Source of the DNA: Plicaturopsis crispa FD-325 SS-3 | Taxonomy: Eukaryota > Basidiomycota > Agaricomycetes > Amylocorticiales > Amylocorticiaceae | Assembly (NCBI GenBank): GCA_000827205.1 | Contig: KN832557.1 | Coordinates: 904,461-968,460, forward strand | DNA: 64,000 nt | Direction of reading: 5' to 3' | In this document: piece after piece, positions 1 through 10,626 of the stretch | How the letters are laid out: the number at the start of each line of letters is the position of its first letter | Position numbering within the stretch: position 1 is the stretch's first letter | Made by a program: the position numbers and the translations under genes | The notes under the pieces: generated by a model | Seen by the model: the letters and a program-made list of their open reading frames with translations, nothing else | Told to the model about the DNA's origin: nothing | Databases searched by the model: none

Positions 1-3000
1 AAAGCTTTTGCAGAGTTAGGGTACTTAGAGCCTTCAATAATCAAATCGCGGACTGGTGCAATCTCTTTGTTCCCCCGACGGTCAGGAACATACGACTGAA
101 TCCGCTCTTGTGCAAGTGCGTCTGCAAGTAGGTTGACCTCGTCCGTGATGCTAGGAGTTGAGTGGCGTTCTCCGTACGGGGTGATTTTGTAGGCCTTCTG
201 GACAGTTCTCATCGCATCTCGAAGTGTGAAAATGCAGACAGTGATGAGGGAGAGCCAGGCCCAGCTCTTGTTGGATCCCTTTGCCATATATATAATCTAC
301 AGGAATGTCAATATGGTTTAGTGTGGCAGGAGACTCATATGTTGTGTTACGCACTTTTGCCCAGAAGTTCTGATGCTCTTGGAGCAGGTCGATCTCCTTG
401 AAGCCATCGGCACGACCAGTCAGATTAACTAACCAATTGTTCAAGAACAGCTCTCTGCGCAAGACAGAGTCGTGTTAGTGATTTTAAGCAGCAGCAAAGT
501 TCAGGAAATGACCGACCGTAAGACAGGATCGAATTTATCCACACGGCCGAGGGTCTCGAATATGGCGTCAGCATACTTGGGCATCGTGCTGACACCACGC
601 ATCATGACCATCCATATACGAAGCACATTGACGACTCGTCCGATATCTCCACGCTTGATAGCTGTTACGAACTCGATGTAGAACAGTGCGTCGCGGTTAT
701 ACAGAATGACATTCTCGAGCGTATGGTCTCGCTCCTCATCGGGTCGGTTACGCAGTTTCTCGACGGCGTGTGTCGAAAATAGCTCGTCCATGACACGCTG
801 GGAGACGGTATTGAAGTCGTCGAGTGTAGCAGTACGCGCCCAGGCTTCCAGGTCGGGTTTGCCACAGAGGATGCGATAGCCGTCTTTCACATGCGCGGGA
901 AGGGATATATGGATTAGTTCATGGGCAGGCTTCCACGGCGTCGCCTTCTTGCCTTTCCAGCCTGCAGCGAAAGTTTTCCGTCCCAATAACTTGGTATTCT
1001 CCCACCAAAGACTCCCCGCCCACGGTGAGTTTGGCTTTCCCCAGTGCTCATTCACGACTAGTCGGCCTCCTGCCATCTTCGAGTGAAAGATGCCGAAACG
1101 CCGCACGGGTGCTTTCATGCCTTGTATGGGACCATCACTATTCCTCCGAGCTGCCTCAATCTACACATCGCGTAAAAGCAATCGATAGCATCAGCGTCCA
1201 TGATCTGCTAGCAAAGTAACGTAAACTTACCTTGCTGACGAGCGACTCTGATAGCAGATCCCCATCACTGAAGAGAAGCCCGTGCGCCTTCAGGTCATCA
1301 TCGGTAAACCCGACGTTACGCAGAATCCTAATGTAAACACGTATGGTACCCTCAATGCTTGACTCGTCCTCGTTCATGGCAGGTAGCGGATACTGGTCGG
1401 TTTTGTGCACGGGGATCGGTTTCACTTCCGGGCACGGCTCGAGCTCACTGGCAAGGTGCTTCAGGCCCTCTATGTGCTCGATAGCCATCCGTTTGATTTG
1501 CCATAGACAGGAGCGCGAGAGCTGTTCCGCGTCAACTGGCGACGGCATAACATGCTCGGTTGGCCACTCGAAGATCGGATCAGAAGTCGTACGAGGGGGT
1601 TTCATGTTGAGGGGAATAGTGCCGTGAGGTACGGATCCATCCTCAGATGTAGGGTCGTATAGAGGGATCAAAGTGGCTGTGGTTCCGTTATCGAAATGGT
1701 TGGCGGAATGAAGCCGTTGTGCGTCCACTCGAAACGCGATATTCAGATTGTCCCAGACAATAGAGCACGCACTCTCTTTTGCGACCTTTTTGTACGTCCT
1801 TGTTCCTTCCTTCGAAAGCTTTTTCAAGCAAGTAATTGTGGTCGAGTATGATAGGCATAGGCCGGCGTGCGCAAGGACCTCGATCTCGCGTTTGGACGCC
1901 CCGGATCCGAGGAGAAACATAGCTATCATCACCTGATAGTCATTGGCCTTCTGCGAGCGAAGGATGCTCAGCATAGAGCATATGGAGGTAAGTACCTGTC
2001 AATGCATCATTGTCGACAGCACCGTTAATTTTGCAACGCATTTGACTACAGCGACACTCACAAGGGATTTCTTTCGCCGTTTTTCACTGCCAGGAGTAGA
2101 CACGGTCTGTACGAGCACTTCCCAAAGCGTAGGCGCAATCGCCTGAAGCTCGATTGCTAGCTTGTCCATCGAGAACGTCTTCAGAAGTGTCATGATCGAC
2201 GTGGATGTGCTCCGAGTGAGATATTCCTGGATCGCTTTTCCTTCCTCCTGAACCATGGACAGCACTCTCTCCAACGCGAATTTATCTCCGGCCTCGGGCG
2301 CACGTTCGAACATCGGTGAAGCGAACTCGGCGCCGTGGTCCCGAGCCCATCTTGTCATATTGGCGGAGAACTGGGGATAGTCCTTGTCCGAGAGCCACAA
2401 GGACTGCATAAACTCGTTGAACGACTCGTATCCGAACCCGCCCTGGTCCTCGCTCAAGCTCATCCGCGCGACGCAGTTGCGTGTCCTTTCGAGGAGTTCG
2501 CCGAGGTCCTGCTCCTTGTTCTTTGCTGCCTCAGCGAGCGCAGCCTCGCGACGTGCAATCATGTCGCGCTCCCGGACAGCCGCGGCATCACGTTCTTTGT
2601 GGAATTGTCGCTGCGTCTTTGCTTCCTCTGCTTCCCTCTTCGCATCGCCGGCTTTCTTGATCCACTCAAGGTCAGGCGCCTTCCGCGCGCTCTCTGCTAG
2701 CATGGCCTCATGTTCCCTTGCCTCCCGCTCGACCTTCTTGCGTGCCTTCTTCTCTTTGGTCGTTTCACGGTCCGGGATGGCAGCCAGCCTTCTCTTCGTG
2801 CTGCCGCGTGGTCGACCTGCGGTAATGGGCCCGCTATCAACGACGCTCATCGGCGAAGAAGGTGCTGGTGGAAGGGATACGGCACGGGGTCCGAGCTGCG
2901 GGGCACGAGGGCTCGATTTATCGGCTGGTATGTCTTCGTGTCTCGACTGCGTTGCTGCAATTGGGTCGCTCTCTGACTGACCTTCACCCAGACCTAGATC

Positions 3001-3243
3001 ATGGCCCTGGTCCACAAAAAATGGGCCGAACAGGCGCTGTCGCTTTGAGAAACCCCCGGGTGTTTCTGCCAGAGGAACCGATTCCCCTCGATAACCTCGC
3101 CGGGTCGGGGTGACCGGAGACAGGTATCGCTTTGCCCTTACAGGCGTCGTAAATGGCTCGCTGTTATCAGCCATTTGAGGAGGTAAGATGTCTTGTACCA
3201 TGTCGTCGGCACCTGGAATAACACCGTCCTTGATTACAGGCAT
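1..3243 (-). CDS. DUF6589-family protein, probably mobile-element derived (3' end beyond window)
   Basis: The gene reads leftward from an ATG at 3241-3243 and runs off the left edge. Exon 1 (3243 to about 2070) encodes a low-complexity Ser/Pro/Arg N-terminus and then a charged Ala/Glu/Lys/Arg coiled coil around residues 150-230. Introns at about 1997-2069, 1140-1233, 463-505 and 290-345 join the rest. The core shows the DUF6589 hallmarks in order: SKREIEVLAHAG, VWDNLNIAFRV, FDNGTTATL, FSDGDLLSES, NEHWGKPNSP, WWENTKLLGRK and LTGRADGFKEIDLLQEH. DUF6589 proteins form large, patchy families in Agaricomycetes. The function is unknown; a transposase-like origin is my inference from copy number and the conserved Asp motifs (WDN, SDGD). 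No internal stop is visible in the exons I joined. The gene could equally be a host gene of unknown role. No terminal repeats can be judged because the left end is missing. Confidence 0.8.
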
Positions 3244-3782
3244 TTTTCACCGTTTACTGAGCACAGTACGCGCGGTGTAGACGAGGAAACAGGAGGCACT
3301 GTCGCGGCGCGGCGCGTTAATATATTTCTTTGCTTGAAGTTGCTTCAGCACTTTAGAATTGCTGTGGCACTTCTACTCTTCTATATCGCGGCGCGAAACT
3401 TCGTGAGCTCCGTAACGAGTACAGTACGATGGATTCTGTCTCTTCAGAAATGCGATTCGCAGAGTTTGAAATTTCAAGGTCGTCGGATTTTTCTAAGTCC
3501 ATTTTATTCTGGTCATGTGATAGCCGGAAGGCATTCGGAACTTTGACCGTCCCAAACGACGAGATTTAACTCCAGTCCCAAATCCGAGCTACGAAACGAC
3601 TATCTTTCGCAGCGTAGTTTTTGCGACTGGTTCGAGTCTACATCTTGACCTCGCTGCACTGACTTGCTTCTGCCCTACAACTTGCGCAGCTCAGCAGATC
3701 AATTTCAACATCAAAATTTGCTAAGGCGGTTTTCTGGGCTAGCTTGAACACACCGTGCTTATAATCCGGAGAGGCGATTATC
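3244..3782. other. Intergenic region between divergent genes
   Basis: This 539-base spacer separates the DUF6589 gene (-) from the peptidase gene (+), so it should hold both promoters. It contains a GC-rich CGCGGCGCGGCGCG run near 3303-3316, but I see no gene or RNA. Confidence 0.5.
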
Positions 3783-5738
3783 ATGGCATTTCCAGGTGCG
3801 TTATACGGGAATACGCGCCGCTCATCGCCTGACAGGCCTCCAAATGAACGAAGCTCGCGAGCATGTTATCAAGACATTCGAGAAACTAGTCGAGCTGTTA
3901 CCAGTTTCTGAAAGGACAAAGGTGCGAGTTCTATGTAGTCCAGCTCCCCTTTCTATGCAATTGATCTCCGCGACACCCAGCCCCAAATCATACTGCTCGC
4001 AGGCGAAGACACTCCCTACCGAAACGACACGGACAGAGAAATTGTATTCCGTCAGGAGTCCAATTTCTTCTATCTTACTGGATGCGCCCTGCCGTCGTCT
4101 TATGTCCTGTTAGCATACCAACCGGGGACATCGCTTGCAAAGGCGCCCTCCGCAGAGCTCTTCATACCGAAGGCCGAGCCAGCAGACATCATGTGGAGCG
4201 TACCGCCCCCAGAGCTCTCTGCTGCTCAGTCACTATACGACGCGAGTAACGTAGCCCACACGACTGAGCTAGGTGCAAGCATCGCGAAGCACCTAAAGGC
4301 ATTCCCGGATGCGCTGTTCCACACGCTCCCCCGCGATTCGCCGCTCTTCCCCGTCCTCCCTGCTGCGCATACGAATCCCATAGTCGCTGAGGGTGCGATA
4401 TCGGATGCGTATCTCCTCCCTGCTCTGCATCATGCGCGTCTGATCAAGACGCCCGCGGAGATCGCGCTAATTCGCCAGGCAAATGCGATCAGCTCGCGTG
4501 CCCACGAAGTCGTTATGCGCATGCTGGGACAAGCTGTGCGCGGCGAAATTCGGAAGGGGCCTGGTGCGGGCACGAACAGGCCTCTCTTGCCTGGAGAGTG
4601 GCTTATTGAGAAGGAGCCAGAAGCAGAAGCAGTGTTTGTTGCATCGTGCCGACGCGAAGGGTTAGTGTGAATCCACCTGTCGGTCGCGCGGTAATTTTAC
4701 TGATATCTCATTATTTGCGTAGAGCGGTACACCAGGCGTATTTGCCAATCGTGGCAGCATCCACACGGGCGTCGACGCTGCACTATTGCTGCAATGACCG
4801 CGAGTTTGCATGGGGTCCCGTGGGTCCCGATGACCACCACAATCACGACGAATTCGCGCACGGAAAGGAGAAACAACTCCTTCCGCAAGTTTTGCTGATC
4901 GATGCCGGGTGCGAATGGGATAACTACGCTAGTGATAGTACGTACATGCATACGTGCTTATCACAGCGGACCATCCTACTGACCGTTTACGGTGTCCAGT
5001 AACACGAACGATGCCTGTAGGAAACGGAGGGAAATTCACCCCGGAGGCGCGGGACATTTATGAATTGGTGCTAGACATGCAAAAGGTGACGCATTCCAAA
5101 TATGCGGTGATTCATCTGTTAAATTTTTCATAGGCATCTTTCTCTATCATAAAACCGGGCGTGCACTGGGATAGCGTGCAATACCTCTGCCATCGCATCC
5201 TCGTCCGGAGGTTCTTGAAGCTCGGTATCTTCCGGAGCTCAGGCGCTAGCGACGAGGACGCGGAAGCAGCCATCTTGCAATCCGGCGTGAGCGCAGCCTT
5301 TTTCCCGCACGGCCTCGGACACAGTCTGGGCATGGACGTGCACGACGTGCCAAGTGCGAGCAAGCCCGAGAAGAATGCTACGATCGGGGAGCTGAAGGGC
5401 CACGAAAGCTTCTACACGTACTTGCGATTGCGATTGCCGCTCGAAGAGGGTATGGTTGTGGTGAGTCGCTTCCAGAGTCTTGACCGGTTACGTCCGCTGA
5501 TACAGGGCCACAGACTGTGGAACCGGGATGCTACTTCTCGCCTCACCTTCTCGCCCCTCACTTCAACTCCTCGGACCCGTCGCCGTTCATTGATCGCGCA
5601 GTCCTAGCGCGTTACGAGAGCGTAGGGGGCGTGCGGATCGAGGACGTCGTCTTGATCACGTCGGACGGGTATGAGAATTTGACCACCGTCGGGAGCGCAA
5701 CGGAATGGGTGGAAGGTGTCTGCTCTGGGTCTCTCTGA
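3783..5738 (+). CDS. Xaa-Pro dipeptidase/aminopeptidase P, M24B family
   Basis: The enzyme hydrolyses peptide bonds next to proline and probably acts in the cytosol in peptide turnover. The first exon is only MAFPG at 3783; six exons follow, joined by introns of roughly 50-75 bases (for example donors after SERTK and after CRREG). The N-terminal creatinase-like domain contains FRQESNFFYLTGC. The catalytic pita-bread fold has the expected metal ligands: the two Asp of IDAGCEWDNYASDVTRT, the His of FPHGLGHSLGMDVHD, the Glu of TVEPGCYF and the Glu of GGVRIEDVV. The stop is at 5736-5738. All five dinuclear-metal ligands are present, so I expect an active enzyme. It is close to fungal prolidase-like PEPP proteins; sequence alone does not separate dipeptidase from aminopeptidase activity. 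It converges on the oxidoreductase gene, whose stop lies 218 bases away. Confidence 0.9.
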
Positions 5739-5955
5739 GATGAAACGGTCGCGCCAATCCTTCGAACCGCACTACATGTACTTCGACTCTGAATTGTACT
5801 CCAAAGTTGTAAGTGTATCATTGAGCTTTCCGTGTCAGCATACGTAGGATCAGTATTCAATTGTGTTCCATCATATACATGCTCGTGTACTCGTAGTAAT
5901 ACATTTCGTAGACCTCTGCGAGTTTGACATTGACCACCGGCATCACATTCAGCAT

Positions 5956-7289
5956 CTACTCACCGTCAACCAATTTATCCAGGTCGATAGACTGGCCTCC
6001 ACTTGTCAGCCCAGCCTGGATGAAGGCAACGTCCCACAGAGCAGCGCGTGGCTCTCCAATGCCTTTGATGCTACCTTCTTCGCCCCTCACGACTTCAAAG
6101 AAAGCTTTCAGTTCCGCCTCCACCCCCTGCATGGTGTCTTCAAAGACTTCCTCGACGTCCTGCTTAACGTCGTCAGATCCTTTCTTCCTGACGACAACGC
6201 GAGTCCGGAGGCAGTTGGTAGCCTCAGGCTCCTTCGACTTCGCTATCGAGATGAACAGATATCCCTGAGTGTCAGTTATGGTGATCCCGTTCGATGTGCC
6301 TAAGGAGGCGCTGGGAGCGGCAAACGACAACTCGAAGATGCCTAGTACGGCCTCTTTGGAGCCCTCTTTGCCGGAGCGTGCGATAGCGTGAATCGTGTCA
6401 TGAGGTTCGAGGTACGATTTGACGAGAGACGCATAGGCCGAGAGACTTTTCGGCAGTATGGGAAGAATGGTGCGTAATGCAGCGGCAGAGTGTACACCTC
6501 CGTCCAGCTAAACGCATAAACATCAGTTACAATTCACATCCGAGTACATGTACACCTACCAAAAATCCGCCTTGATACTACAGTGAGCACAATAATTAGA
6601 TGAGTTTAGAGCGACGTGCTAATAGAGAAGACCCACGTCAGGCTTTGTTCTCCAGGGCGTCTTGTAATACTTGCTGTCCTCGTCAATGTAATTGACAACA
6701 CGGCAGTTCCAATTGACGACTGCCCCGATCTTGCCGCTTCGAACGATCTGAGCGGCACGTATGTAGCCAGGCTCAGCTTCATAATTCTCCGCGATGCGCC
6801 ATATCAAGCCCTTCCCTTTGAAATCGCGCTCGTACTTCTGGATTAGCTCGATGCCCTCGGCGACGGACGGTGCGACAGGTTTCTCTGAAAGCACATGTTT
6901 TCCCGCCGCCAGCACCCGAAGGATGATGTCCGGTTGCGATGTGATAGGAAGTGCCACGATAACACTCGTTATGTCTTTGCGAGTTAAGAGTGCACCCAGG
7001 CCTCCGTTGGTGTCGTAGTATACGGTGGGTGCGGATGGGAGCGTGAGGAGTGAGCCGGCAAAGGACGAGAGGTCACGAGCCGATTTTTCGGAGCGGGAAT
7101 AGACTGCGAGAAGGGGTGGTGCAGCAGATCCGAGTGCTGCAAGAGCAGGGATATGTGCTATACAGCAGCGGGGTGAAGAGATCTCAGGTTATGAAGGATC
7201 ATTCAATTATTGACTGAAGGCACACCTTCTTTCGCAAAAATTCCGGCACCGAGGATGGCGATACCACCAGAAGTACTATCAGTCGACAT
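5956..7289 (-). CDS. Gfo/Idh/MocA-family NAD(P)-dependent oxidoreductase
   Basis: The start ATG is at 7287-7289. The short first exon encodes MSTDSTSGG then the Rossmann motif AILGAGIFA; an intron follows (about 7150-7223). The next exon carries the family motif SEKPVAPSV (the Lys-Pro of the EKP motif) and the substrate region ending in WRTKPD. I then read an 18-base microexon at 6560-6577 (YQGGFL) and a final long exon beginning LDGGVHSAAAL, which supplies the His of the conserved GGxxxH element. The stop is at 5956-5958. The family reduces or oxidises sugars, dihydrodiols or related carbonyl compounds with NAD(P); the substrate here cannot be told, though the layout resembles dimeric dihydrodiol dehydrogenase-like fungal proteins. 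Length, about 370 residues, is normal. It is divergent from the tRNA gene. Confidence 0.88.
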
Positions 7290-7747
7290 TACGACCTGAC
7301 TGCGGATGAGAATAGCAATGCGCCGGGAATGTCTTCATCCACGTACAATTTGTGTACCGGTCCCGATGTGCAAGAGTGGAGGGCAAAGCTAAGTGCGGGC
7401 TTTGTGCCGCCCACTGTATACTATATAGCGTGCCATGCGATCGCTGACTTCCATGTGTGACTCGCTGCTCGACGTCAACGGACTCTCCGGAGAAAGTCCG
7501 CGCTGCTGCATAAACTAAGTACGCCGGGTGCTGGCATCTGCCATCTACGTATTAGACCTCAAGCAAAGTGCCATCAGATAAGTACTCGAATCCCCCAGCT
7601 GACCTATAGCACTCACCTAACCTCCTCCCCCCGGAGCAGAGTGACCGAATTCGAAGTGGAGGTGACGAAGAGAACGAGAAAATTTATATAGTGACACCTC
7701 ATTCTGACAATCCTGTCATACTGACCACCATGAGTAGAACTTGCAAG
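7290..7747. other. Intergenic region upstream of oxidoreductase and tRNA
   Basis: This 458-base spacer holds the oxidoreductase promoter and the tRNA upstream region. An AATTTATATAGTG stretch at about 7680-7692 lies some 60 bases before the tRNA and could be an upstream TATA element. No coding sequence is seen. Confidence 0.45.
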
Positions 7748-7831
7748 GCCGCCGTGGCGCAATGGCTAGCGCGTTGCCTTCCTACTTTGCGTATCAGGCA
7801 AAGGCTGTGGGTTCGAATCCCATCTGCGGTA
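7748..7831 (+). tRNA. tRNA-Arg (anticodon CCT) with 11-base intron
   Basis: A complete cloverleaf can be folded by eye. Acceptor 5' strand 7748-7754; D stem GCGC/GCGC at 7757-7760 and 7769-7772; anticodon stem TTGCC/GGCAA at 7774-7778 and 7797-7801; T stem GTGGG/CCCAT around loop TTCGAAT; discriminator A at 7831. The anticodon is CCT at 7781-7783, followed by A37 and an 11-base intron, CTTTGCGTATC (7785-7795), at the canonical position. Internal A box (TGGCGCAATGGC) and B box (GGTTCGAATCC) are present. The acceptor stem has a G-T wobble at the first pair and one C-T mismatch at the sixth, which may be tolerated. An unspliced ORF crosses this gene and is not real. Confidence 0.87.
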
Positions 7832-7835
7832 ATTG

Positions 7836-7839
7836 TTTT
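7836..7839 (+). terminator. RNA polymerase III terminator of tRNA-Arg
   Basis: A TTTT run lies five bases after the tRNA 3' end, the usual distance for a Pol III stop. Confidence 0.6.
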
Positions 7840-8149
7840 GCTAGCCTAGCGGAGGAGCAGGAGCAGAAGAGAGAAAAAAGAGGAGAACTTGACGTGAACC
7901 ATCTCTATGCTGATGGAGGCGGCGCGCGACCCGGACACGCGAAGACACATGAGGTTGTCTTGCTCAAATTCTTTGTCGAGCGGAATGGCACAAGCTCAGG
8001 CACTGCAGCTGGCAGTATGATAGCGAGTCTATCCTTGCGTTGGCGCCCCGCGGCTTGTGGGAGAAACTGTCGACTTTGCATTGATATCGTACATGTTAAC
8101 TCCTCAGCAACGATACACCGATATTTTGATACAACTATGCATGAGCGCT
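7840..8149. other. Spacer between tRNA-Arg and biotin-protein ligase
   Basis: About 310 bases downstream of the tRNA and downstream of the convergent ligase gene. I see no gene; it probably holds the ligase 3' UTR. Confidence 0.4.
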
Positions 8150-10165
8150 TCACGATGCTTTTGACCTGATCAACCCGGACATGAGATCGAAGCTGTTGCC
8201 GTCGGGCTGCAAATCGATGAATCCCTCCTCTCCGGAGGACCACCCCGTCCGCTCCGGGACGGTCCTCAGCAAGCCATGATCGGGTGTGATCCCAGTGATG
8301 CGCACTTTTTGCGGCGGCGTCGTGGTTGTCAGTGTCACGAGTTGGTCACTGCGAGACACGCGTAAGATGTCAAGCTGCGTAGAGGGATTGATTAGACCTA
8401 CGAGTGCAGCCATCGTTCGGTGTAGAGGGACATGAACGGTTCGAAGGACCCGCGGCTGGCGAGGAACGTCGACCACATTTTCTCAAATTTCGCCATGATA
8501 GCGGCTGCCGTCCGTTCCATGCTCAGCCGTACTTCGGGGGGCGCAAGCTGGGAGAGCGACGTGATGGGCGGTGCATTGAGCACATTGAGCCCGGAGCCTA
8601 GGATGGACGGACCATCCGTCAAAAGCGGCACGTCAAGTACTACCTCACGTACCGATAACGATGTCGACATTTCCACCGGTAAAGCTAGTGTTTATGAGAG
8701 TGCCGCCGATCTTGCGCGTCTCTTGTCCGCCGGCGCCGTCACTGGAGACCGCGTAGACATCGTTGGGCCATTTCAGCCGCACCTGCTCGCCCCATTTACC
8801 GAGAACGCTCTCCTCTCGACATGCCTCCGCCACCGCGAGGCTCCAGAGGTATTGTATGAATACCAGTTTGGACCCCGAAAGGGCGGAGAGTGACGTCCGG
8901 AGGAGGACAGAGAACTGTAGGCACCCGGCGGGAGAGAGCCATACATTTCCGCCTCGTCCCCGACCGGCCAGTTGCTGGGAAGCGAGCGATACAACGGGGG
9001 TAGGTAGTGATGATAAGAGGCGGGGGTTTCTGGAACATCTGTGAGACAAAAAATGATCCATGGCGATCAAGACTCACTTGTCTAGCATCGTCTGAGTGCT
9101 AGTCACAATTTCGCTATAGAGTAGCGCTTCGCCAATGCCCCAGGACTCTGCGTCGTCACTGAGGCCTTCCCGCTTCCTTGCACGGGTCAGGTCGGCGAAG
9201 AACTGACGTATGTCGAATAACGGAATCTGCTCGGGCGATGGGATCGTGCCATCTGGGCACACGATGATTTCTTTGGGCTGCCAGGATGAAGCGTCGGTCT
9301 GCGCAGCGAAGCGAGAGCGGGATTCCTCAAAGACGGCAGCATGATTTTCGATAGTCGAGAAGCGGAATGTATCATTGGCATCCTCGAACTTCTTCAACTG
9401 GTCAGCAGGTAAGGGAGCAGCGAGTGCTCCGATGATACGTGGGATGATGCCGGCCTTGGAAGGATTTCCGACAAGAAATTGCGGAAGGGGTCTGGCGACG
9501 CTAGTTGGGGTAGCGGGGAGTTCAAGCCCAAGTTCTAGCAGGCTAGCTCGCAGAAGGTCGAGTCTCGGCTGCTCGTCCTCTGCGACAGGATATTCCAAGC
9601 TCGGACCCCAGAGGACAAGTCTTCCCTTGCCAGAAACAATTTTTACCGCAGCAACACCTCCTTCATCGTACTGCGCTAGTTCCTTGACGGCGCTGTCGCC
9701 TTGGACACCAGCGAATTCCTTGTGTTCAATCTCGTGGACGCCAGCTACACGCGCTCCGTCTGCGGCACGAATCGATACCGTGCGCGATACGTCAGTGCTC
9801 TGCACACAGAATTTTGGATAGAAGTCTTTCCCGTTGCTTCCTCCTGAGAAATGCAAAGCTGCACTCTTCGATCGCAGGACGCCCTGATCTGGAGAAGAGT
9901 AATCTACGCCGACGGAAAATCCCAGGAAAGCGCCTCCGCGTTCCACGTATGCTTGGATCGCGGTGTTCGACTCTGAAGAGGGCAGCTGGCGACTAGACGG
10001 GAGAACTAAGAGAGCACATGTCGCGGACCAGGGGTGGGAGATGAGAGACTGAGGAGAGATTGTCTGCACGGTGTAATGAGGCAAGACCAAGGATCGCAGA
10101 CTCGTCAGCGTATGCGAGAGCGATGTTTTCGATACCTCCGGCCCAGCGTAGATCAGGACGTTCAT
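8150..10165 (-). CDS. BPL1: Biotin-protein ligase (holocarboxylase synthetase)
   Basis: The enzyme makes biotinyl-5'-AMP from biotin and ATP and transfers biotin to a lysine of acetyl-CoA and pyruvate carboxylases. The start ATG is at 10163-10165. Exon 1 (to about 9074) encodes the N-terminal glutamine-amidotransferase-like BPL_N domain, beginning MNVLIYAGPEVS and containing GGAFLGFSVG. Three introns follow (about 9035-9073, 8592-8644 and 8347-8401). The catalytic BPL/LplA domain shows TQTMLDK, the biotin and ATP loop GRGRGGNVW, LKWPNDVY, KIGGTLI and GSGLNVLN. The small C-terminal domain reads VRITGITPDHGLL. The stop is at 8150-8152. Domain order and length (about 600 residues) match fungal Bpl1, and all recognisable catalytic motifs are intact. 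Confidence 0.95.
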
Positions 10166-10626
10166 CGCGGACGAATCGATTTCACGAAGGACTAGTAGTA
10201 GTACTGCGGGCTGTCAGTCGACTGCAAGGCGGTAACTTTCAAGAGGATGGCGCAAAGACAGGGGCGTTCCGTAGCCCCTACCTCATAAGTTACTAGGATC
10301 GCTCGCCATCAAAAATCTTGAACATCATGCAACATCCTGCCAGTCTGCACGGCCGGCGGGTAAAGTACTCGACGTTCGCGGGCGGGTCCAATTGATGCGC
10401 ATCATACCATCATGCATTCAAGTTCAGGATCGACCATTCGAACGTTTGGCTGTGTCTGGTTGCTTTCCGATTGATACAAATTGCCTGGACGAGTTTTCTG
10501 TGCTCATTTCTTCTCCCAGTGCCCACATTCCACAGTCGTTCTCTAGGTTTACGATACCTCTACTATAATCTTCGGTCCTCCGAGTCTTCGACATTCGTTT
10601 TTATTGAACCTGAACGCTAGTTAAAC
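10166..10626. other. Intergenic region between divergent BPL1 and lipase genes
   Basis: This 461-base spacer must hold two outward promoters. It is pyrimidine-rich just before the lipase start. No coding sequence or clear operator is seen. Confidence 0.4.

Noticed and set aside
2335-2980. Long plus-strand open frames opposite the DUF6589 coiled coil
   Set aside because: They are Ser/Arg/Leu-rich shadows of a highly charged minus-strand exon.
7741-8169. A 142-codon plus-strand open frame overlapping the tRNA
   Set aside because: It reads through the tRNA gene and its intron, has no recognisable domain and no splice context.
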